Of a stretch of DNA of 36,318 nt, positions 32,801 through 36,318 are shown in pieces; position 1 is the stretch's first letter, and the number at the start of each line of letters is the position of its first letter. The DNA is taken from positions 1 through 36,318 of the forward strand of contig JBBRTB010000035.1 in assembly GCA_038244815.1 (NCBI GenBank), read 5' to 3'. This DNA is from DASVHS01 sp038244815. GTDB lineage: Bacteria; Acidobacteriota; Thermoanaerobaculia; Gp7-AA8. The translations under genes were made by a program, and so were the position numbers. A model generated the notes under the pieces. The model searched no databases and was not told the DNA's origin. It worked only from the letters and a program-made list of their open reading frames with translations.

Positions 32801-32835
32801 GCCAGATGCAGCTGGGAGTGCGTATCCTGTTCTGA
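29830..32835 (+). CDS. TonB-dependent receptor, carboxypeptidase-regulatory-like N-domain (Oar-like)
   Basis: ATG 29830 follows AAAGGAGA and gives 1001 residues. A signal peptide (cleavage near LFA-QS, 23) is followed by a carboxypeptidase-regulatory-like beta-sandwich (about 27-105: GVIEGVVADASGAALPGVSVTM, GKYDVTASLQGF). The TonB plug follows (about 125-245: LPNNGRNFLDYAKLTPGV, INGQKGIENNVSVDG, VNVVTKSGTNEMKG), then a long beta-barrel ending in GVRILF with a terminal Phe, as expected for BAM substrates. Such receptors are abundant in Acidobacteriota and import large substrates, often oligosaccharides. The cargo cannot be told. The stop overlaps the next ATG (TGATG). Confidence 0.95.
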   Translation: MRPSARLLLVVFAVLLLPSFLFAQSQATTGVIEGVVADASGAALPGVSVTMHNTETNYSQTAVTDSGGRFRGLLLPLGKYDVTASLQGFATQILKGYDLAVGQTFTANFTMKPASMSEQIVVTAAAPLIETARTEGSTRIDQKAVEGLPNNGRNFLDYAKLTPGVTIVQGPDGDELSINGQKGIENNVSVDGADFNNPFFGEQRGGQRPAFTFNLDAVKEMVVIADGANAEFGRSQSGFVNVVTKSGTNEMKGTVHLVGKNDSLSSNPKNPDGTSATNFKQHQYQAGFTLGGPIVRDSLFYFAAADFQTARSTKQTDPSRIEQRVVDAFAALGSPGENLPIQRTNDARVLLLKGDWDASARNLATLRYNYTWSEQKNGTFDVDSWGRSANATEKDDSNAVAGSLVTTLTGNLLNEFRFQGAKESRPRPYNGPNITGQSRPLPDTSFDFVRSYRFGEPFFIPVDYYDTRTQLVDNVSVIHGAHSFKFGAEYNRVNSVQTFRGFANGRYIFDSTDGFLNYLHNPNYVECSDGSSSQNGTCPAGASISGPVLLYLQQAGVGGLTADEAGTQSIPQKEPAVFAQDAWQVTPNLNVQYGLRWEAQIEPDPITPADQVFYAGFYGKTSKGIEFPSNGKIPSDKKMWQPRLGLSWNPNGDGRSVLRANAGIFYGRVPGLTLASSRSTNGSRGQTIFRNSAASPFLGPVPAYPNLIPQSAIGNPDHPDVVAFDKNFQNPRTKSASVSWEQEAIPNYSFLVKYNYAKGEHITRFVNGNDPLLGSPWSSGLGPNGTNGIGTLTVVESTARSLYNGITFGVTKRPTRNVQFQVFYTYSKDKSDDDNERDPFTFRYAKITDLAAEYGYSDRDQRHRVNGWMLWNAPMGVDFNVRYSYRSAQPQSITASGAVANTPQDRCSIINADGTCNANAVVTQRNLGRKDNQYSSLDLRLSKDLVFNGMTIQPALDVFNLFNSKNLHRPEVTSLIFNFDGTVQSGVGEPRQMQLGVRILF

Positions 32836-33479
32836 TGAAGCCATCGAACGTGCGTGCCGTCCTGTTCGACTGGGACGGCACGCTCGTCGATACGTGCGAG
32901 CCGGCCTTTCGGTCCTACGCCCGCATGTTCGCGGAGTTCGGCATTCCCTTCGATCGCGACATCTACGCGCGCACGTACTCACCGGCCTGGCAGCACACGT
33001 ATCGCTGCCTGGCGCTGCCCGAGCAGCACTGGCCGGAGGCGGACAGAAAGTGGCTCGAGTACTTCGAGCGTGAGTCGACCGCGCCGATGATCGGCGGCGC
33101 CGCTGAGGCGCTCGACGTCCTGGCCAGGCGCCGTGTCCTCCGCGGGATCGTGACGAGCGGGACGCGAAGTCGCATCGTGCGCGAGCTGGCCTTGCACGGC
33201 GTCGATCACCACTTCAGTCATGTCGTCTGCGGCGACGACGGGCCGAGGCGCAAACCCGATCCGGAAGCGCTGCGCGTGTGCCTGGACGGGCTCGGCGTGG
33301 ACGCGGCGAACGCCGCCTACATCGGTGACAGCGCCGAGGACGTGATGATGGCGCGTGCGGCCGGGGTGTTCTGCGTCGGCGTCCGCGGCACCTATCCGAA
33401 TCACGACACGCTCGTCGCGGCCGGACCTGACTTCGTTGCCAACTCGATTCCCGAGGCGGTGAGTCATCTGCTGCAATGA
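32835..33479 (+). CDS. HAD-superfamily phosphatase (phosphoglycolate phosphatase-like)
   Basis: The 214-residue protein has motif I DWDGTLVD (Asp12, Asp14), a helical cap, motif II IVTSGT, motif III RRKPDPEAL and motif IV IGDSAEDVMMA. This matches Gph/beta-phosphoglucomutase-like HAD phosphatases. The substrate is uncertain. Its ATG overlaps the stop of the TonB receptor (TGATG), which is unusual for an outer-membrane receptor, and its own stop overlaps the SDR start (ATGA). Confidence 0.88.
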   Translation: MKPSNVRAVLFDWDGTLVDTCEPAFRSYARMFAEFGIPFDRDIYARTYSPAWQHTYRCLALPEQHWPEADRKWLEYFERESTAPMIGGAAEALDVLARRRVLRGIVTSGTRSRIVRELALHGVDHHFSHVVCGDDGPRRKPDPEALRVCLDGLGVDAANAAYIGDSAEDVMMARAAGVFCVGVRGTYPNHDTLVAAGPDFVANSIPEAVSHLLQ

Positions 33480-34087
33480 GCGACGTTGCTGTCGTCACCG
33501 GCGCGAGCAGCGGGTTGGGGATGGAGATCTCGCTGCTGTTGCGCGCGCGGGGCCTCGATGTGGTCGGTGTGGCGCGGCGCGGGCCGGACGTTCGCGGCGA
33601 CGGCGCGCGGCGCGAAACGGCCGTGAAGGCGCTGGCAGTGGCCCGCTGGCGCGGCACGGTCACGCTGCTCGTCAACTGCGCCGGCATCGGCATCTACCGG
33701 CCTGCGGGCTCGTATTCTGACGAGGACGTCGCCGCGGTCATCGGTTCGAATCTCATTTCCACGATCAATTTCTGTGATGTATTCTTATCATCGATTCATG
33801 GAACCATCGTGAACGTGATGTCGACCGCGGCGCTCGCCGGCAAACCGGGTGAGACCGTCTATTGCGCGGCGAAGTGGGGCGCGCGAGGCTACACGGAAGC
33901 GCTGCGAGCCGAGGCGCCCAGGACGCGCGTGCTGGCCGTCTATCCCGGCGGCATGAACACGCCCTTCTGGCGCGGCGACCCGAAAGCGGCGAAGTTCATG
34001 GATCCGAAGGAGATTGCGGCAGCGATCGTCGAGGCCGTATTCGAGTCGGACGTGACCGAGCTGATCCTGAGGCGTCCCGGGAACTGA
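33476..34087 (+). CDS. Short-chain dehydrogenase/reductase, short form
   Basis: The 203-residue protein has the SDR pattern: TGASSGLG (8-15), NCAGIG (68-72), catalytic Ser116 (MSTAA) and the YCAAK motif (Tyr129, Lys133), followed by PGGMNTPF. It is about 40 residues shorter than typical SDRs; the stretch between VVGVARR and NCAG is shortened. It should oxidise or reduce a small molecule with NAD(P). It overlaps the HAD stop by ATGA, so it is translationally coupled. Confidence 0.85.
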   Translation: MSDVAVVTGASSGLGMEISLLLRARGLDVVGVARRGPDVRGDGARRETAVKALAVARWRGTVTLLVNCAGIGIYRPAGSYSDEDVAAVIGSNLISTINFCDVFLSSIHGTIVNVMSTAALAGKPGETVYCAAKWGARGYTEALRAEAPRTRVLAVYPGGMNTPFWRGDPKAAKFMDPKEIAAAIVEAVFESDVTELILRRPGN

Positions 34088-34118
34088 ATCCATCTCTGGT
34101 CTGTTAACCTCGCCGCGG

Positions 34119-35111
34119 ATGAACTGGCTGGATAGGACCTTCTCGATCGGCGCGGTGCGCATCGACCCGCCTCTGGCCCTCGCCCCGATGGCCGAGGTGA
34201 CCGACACGTACTACCGGTCGCTCATCAAGGAGCTCGGTGGCGTGGGGCTGGTGGTGTCGGAATTCGTGTCGGCCGAGGGGTTGACGCGCAAGAACGATCG
34301 CAGCCATCAGATGCTGACGTTCAGCGAGGCGGAGCGGCCGGTGGCCATCCAGATTTACGGCGGCGATCCCGATCGCATGGACGACGCCGCGGCGATCGTC
34401 GAGGCCGAAGGTGTGGACATCGTCGACATCAACATGGGTTGTCCGGTCAAGAAGATCGTGAAGTCCGGCGCCGGCTCGGGCATGCTCAAAGACTTCGACA
34501 AGGCCGCGCGCACGGTCGAGCAGATCGTGAAGCGCGTGAAGATCCCGGTCACGGTGAAAGTGCGCAAGGGGTGGGAGACCGACAACGTCCTCCCGCTGCT
34601 GCAGCGCTTCGAAGCGATCGGGGTATCGTCGATCGCCATTCACGGCCGCACGCGCGCCGAGTCGTACACCGGCGCCAGCGACTGGCAGTACATCAAGTAC
34701 GTCAAGGAAAACCTGGGCATCCCCGTGTTCGGCAACGGGGACGTGAGGAAGCCCGAGGATGCCCTGCGCATGTTCGAGACCACTGGCGTCGACGGCGTGA
34801 TGATCGGCCGGGCCGCACTGCACAATCCGTTCATCTTCCGGGACATCGTGGCGCTTGCGAACGGAGTGGAGACGGGCGATCTGTCGGGCGAGATCGAGCG
34901 GCGCATCGATGCCATGCAGCGATACCTCGGCAAGATCGAGGGCGCTCCGAACGCGGACAAGTGGAAGCTGCACAAGGCCCGCACCGTCATCGGCTGGTTT
35001 TCCCGGGGCATCCCGCACGGCAAGGACATCCGTCTCGGCCTGCAGGACATCGCCGCGGTCGCCGATGCGCAACGGCTGCTCGATGAGGCGCGCGAGCGCA
35101 TCGCCGCGTAA
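34119..35111 (+). CDS. dusB: tRNA-dihydrouridine synthase (DusB-like)
   Basis: The 330-residue flavoprotein has APMAEVTDTYYRSL (FMN-binding), VAIQIYGGDP, the catalytic Cys108 in INMGCPVKK, VTVKVRKGW, AIHGRTR, PVFGNGDV and GVMIGRAALHNPFIF. It reduces specific uridines of tRNA to dihydrouridine. The motifs suit the DusB branch, although APMAE (not APMAG) is slightly unusual. The start ATG 34119 has no clear ribosome-binding site. The stop overlaps the next start as TAATG. Confidence 0.9.
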   Translation: MNWLDRTFSIGAVRIDPPLALAPMAEVTDTYYRSLIKELGGVGLVVSEFVSAEGLTRKNDRSHQMLTFSEAERPVAIQIYGGDPDRMDDAAAIVEAEGVDIVDINMGCPVKKIVKSGAGSGMLKDFDKAARTVEQIVKRVKIPVTVKVRKGWETDNVLPLLQRFEAIGVSSIAIHGRTRAESYTGASDWQYIKYVKENLGIPVFGNGDVRKPEDALRMFETTGVDGVMIGRAALHNPFIFRDIVALANGVETGDLSGEIERRIDAMQRYLGKIEGAPNADKWKLHKARTVIGWFSRGIPHGKDIRLGLQDIAAVADAQRLLDEARERIAA

Positions 35112-36061
35112 TGCCGTTTCCCGAGCACATCGAAGCGCTGTTCGCCGCGTTCGCCATCGCTCCCGACACCAAAGCGGCGTTGTACGACCTCTACGTGTCG
35201 ATGGGCTCCGAGGTGCTGGAGGTGTTCGCGGAGCTTTCGGAGACGGTTGGCGCCCCTTCGGAATTACGTCCCGAGGATACGCTCAAGATCCGCGAGACGA
35301 TCGTGGAGCGCTACCTCACGCGCAATCATCCGCGCTGGCGCGACAACATCCCCACGCCGAGTTTCTGGTCGCCGCGTGTTTCGGAAGGGCGGGCCTCCGG
35401 GCTGGCCGTGCCGATCGGTGATGTGACTGTCGTTGCGGCGCGGGTGGTCGGCGACGATCAGCCGTCGCCGTCGGGCATCCTCATGCTCGGGCGCAACGCG
35501 CATTTCGGCGGCCGCGAGGACACGATCTCGTTCGACGTGATCGCCGCGGATGTCGACGACGCCATCGCCGTCGGCAAAGCGGCCGGCCAACAGCACACGC
35601 TGCCCGGTTCGATCGGCGAGACGAGCGGCACGTTCGACGGCCGCCGGAACGTGGCCCTGATCTGGGAAGTGCAGCCGAACGTCTACAAGCCGGCCGGCGA
35701 GCGCAATCGATCCATCTCGAAGGTGTACCGCAAACATCGCAACTGGCATCTGGTGACGCTCGCGGCCGCGCTGGAGTGGCTGCGCCAGCACGACACCGCC
35801 ACGTACATCCTCAGGGGCGAGGCCCTGGCCATCACACACGAAGTCAACCCCGTGAAGCCGGTCTCCCCCATGATCGCGCGGCTCCACAACCGCACCGTCG
35901 ACGAGGTTGCGCGCACCCTCGGCATCGCGCTCCTCGATCCCTTGCTCGAGGACGACAACGTGTTGCGCGAGTCGATGGTCATGAACCACGCGCTCCGGAA
36001 GCACGTGCTGGGACATGGGGCGGGGGAGGTCATGTGGAAGGCGTCGTTTCAGGGAGCGTAG
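35111..36061 (+). CDS. Protein of unknown function, 316 residues
   Basis: The ATG at 35111 overlaps the Dus stop (TAATG), so it is coupled to it. No signal peptide or membrane helix is visible. The middle has FDVIAADVDDAIAVGKAAGQQHTLPGSIGETSGT and then WEVQPNVYKPAGERNR. The C-terminal half has VYRKHRNWHLVTLAAALEWLRQ, EALAITHEVNPVKPVSPMIARLH and a final helical part. I do not recognise the family. Basic, Trp- and Arg-rich segments would fit a nucleic-acid or nucleotide-binding protein, but that is only a guess from context with Dus. Confidence 0.6.
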   Translation: MPFPEHIEALFAAFAIAPDTKAALYDLYVSMGSEVLEVFAELSETVGAPSELRPEDTLKIRETIVERYLTRNHPRWRDNIPTPSFWSPRVSEGRASGLAVPIGDVTVVAARVVGDDQPSPSGILMLGRNAHFGGREDTISFDVIAADVDDAIAVGKAAGQQHTLPGSIGETSGTFDGRRNVALIWEVQPNVYKPAGERNRSISKVYRKHRNWHLVTLAAALEWLRQHDTATYILRGEALAITHEVNPVKPVSPMIARLHNRTVDEVARTLGIALLDPLLEDDNVLRESMVMNHALRKHVLGHGAGEVMWKASFQGA

Positions 36062-36066
36062 TGGGC

Positions 36067-36318
36067 CCCCACCCGGATTCCTGGCCGGCGAAGTGGTCAT
36101 TCCGAGCGCCGCAGTGCGCGAGGAATCTGGGCGGGAGGAGTCCACCACCCGGATTCCTGGCCGTCTTCGCGGCTCGGAATGACGGGGCCGGCGAAGTGGT
36201 CATTCCGAGCGCCGCAGTGCGCGAGGAATCTGGGCGGGAGGAGTCCACCACCCGGATTCCTGGCCGTCTTCGCGGCTCGGAATGACGGGGCCGGCGAAGT
36301 GGTCATTCCGAGCGCCGC
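36067..36318. repeat. Tandem array of REP-like palindromes, 103-bp period
   Basis: Units begin at 36091, 36194 and 36297 (cut by the window end), spaced exactly 103 bases; units 1 and 2 look identical. A truncated unit (CACCCGGATTCCTGGCC) precedes them at 36070. Each unit holds left arm TCATTCCGAGCGCCGC and AGGAATCTGGGCGG, and right arm CCACCCGGATTCCTGGCCG and GCGGCTCGGAATGACG, which are imperfectly complementary. The region after the last stop codon has no gene. Confidence 0.9.

Noticed and set aside
36091..36318. CRISPR array
   Set aside because: The 103-bp units are identical throughout, with no variable spacers, and each unit is itself a large palindrome.
1..36318. tRNA or rRNA genes
   Set aside because: I scanned by eye for tRNA-like cloverleaf ends and rRNA motifs and saw none; a tRNAscan-SE run would be decisive.

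Overview
The window is GC-rich bacterial chromosome, almost fully coding, with genes on both strands. A 1001-residue TonB-dependent receptor with an N-terminal carboxypeptidase-regulatory-like domain, an alpha-2-macroglobulin/PBP1C pair, many lipoproteins and a DsbD system indicate a diderm. The Oar-like receptor, the GC content and the two dispersed repeat families suggest Acidobacteriota or a related lineage. This is an inference from gene style; no rRNA or tRNA gene was found to fix it.

Layout. 1-700: the 3' end of a transposase (IS110-like), a palindromic repeat and a small EVE-domain protein with an apparent internal deletion. 705-1656: a bidirectional terminator, then divergent RNA chaperones (cold-shock protein and RRM/glycine-rich protein). 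1720-6680: aldo/keto reductase, prmA, and on the minus strand gltA, rsmE and an AmpG-like permease. 6701-9820: small lipoproteins, a GT2 glycosyltransferase and a YqjF/DUF2071 protein. 9877-17816: bacterial alpha-2-macroglobulin overlapping pbpC, a periplasmic defence and peptidoglycan-repair pair. 17850-21564: C26 amidotransferase-like hydrolase, a thioredoxin-TPR protein overlapping dsbD, and yhbY. 21723-25600: polysaccharide deacetylase, then divergently a membrane TPR protein, an HpnB/CrtQ-like glycosyltransferase and a ferritin-like protein. 25786-28042: a signal-less S1C protease, an unrecognised 254-residue protein and MscL with a zinc ribbon. 28079-36061: 3-hydroxyacyl-CoA dehydrogenase, a methyltransferase, the TonB receptor, HAD phosphatase, SDR, Dus and an unrecognised 316-residue protein, many joined by start/stop overlaps.

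The most unusual feature is a family of locus-specific tandem heptamers or octamers built around a phased GGTC (left arm) or GACC (right arm). At four loci the arms face each other and could fold into long hairpins (7092-7253, 19951-20084, 21566-21720, 25606-25725). A fifth locus has only a left arm (15646-15677). Two of the five lie inside genes: one encodes the DsbD interdomain linker and one the N-terminus of PBP1C. A second family, REP-like palindromes with termini CATTCCGAGC/GCTCGGAATGACG, occurs at 127-218, 2587-2599, 29676-29742 and as a perfect 103-bp tandem array from 36091 to the window end. These elements touch several start or stop codons.
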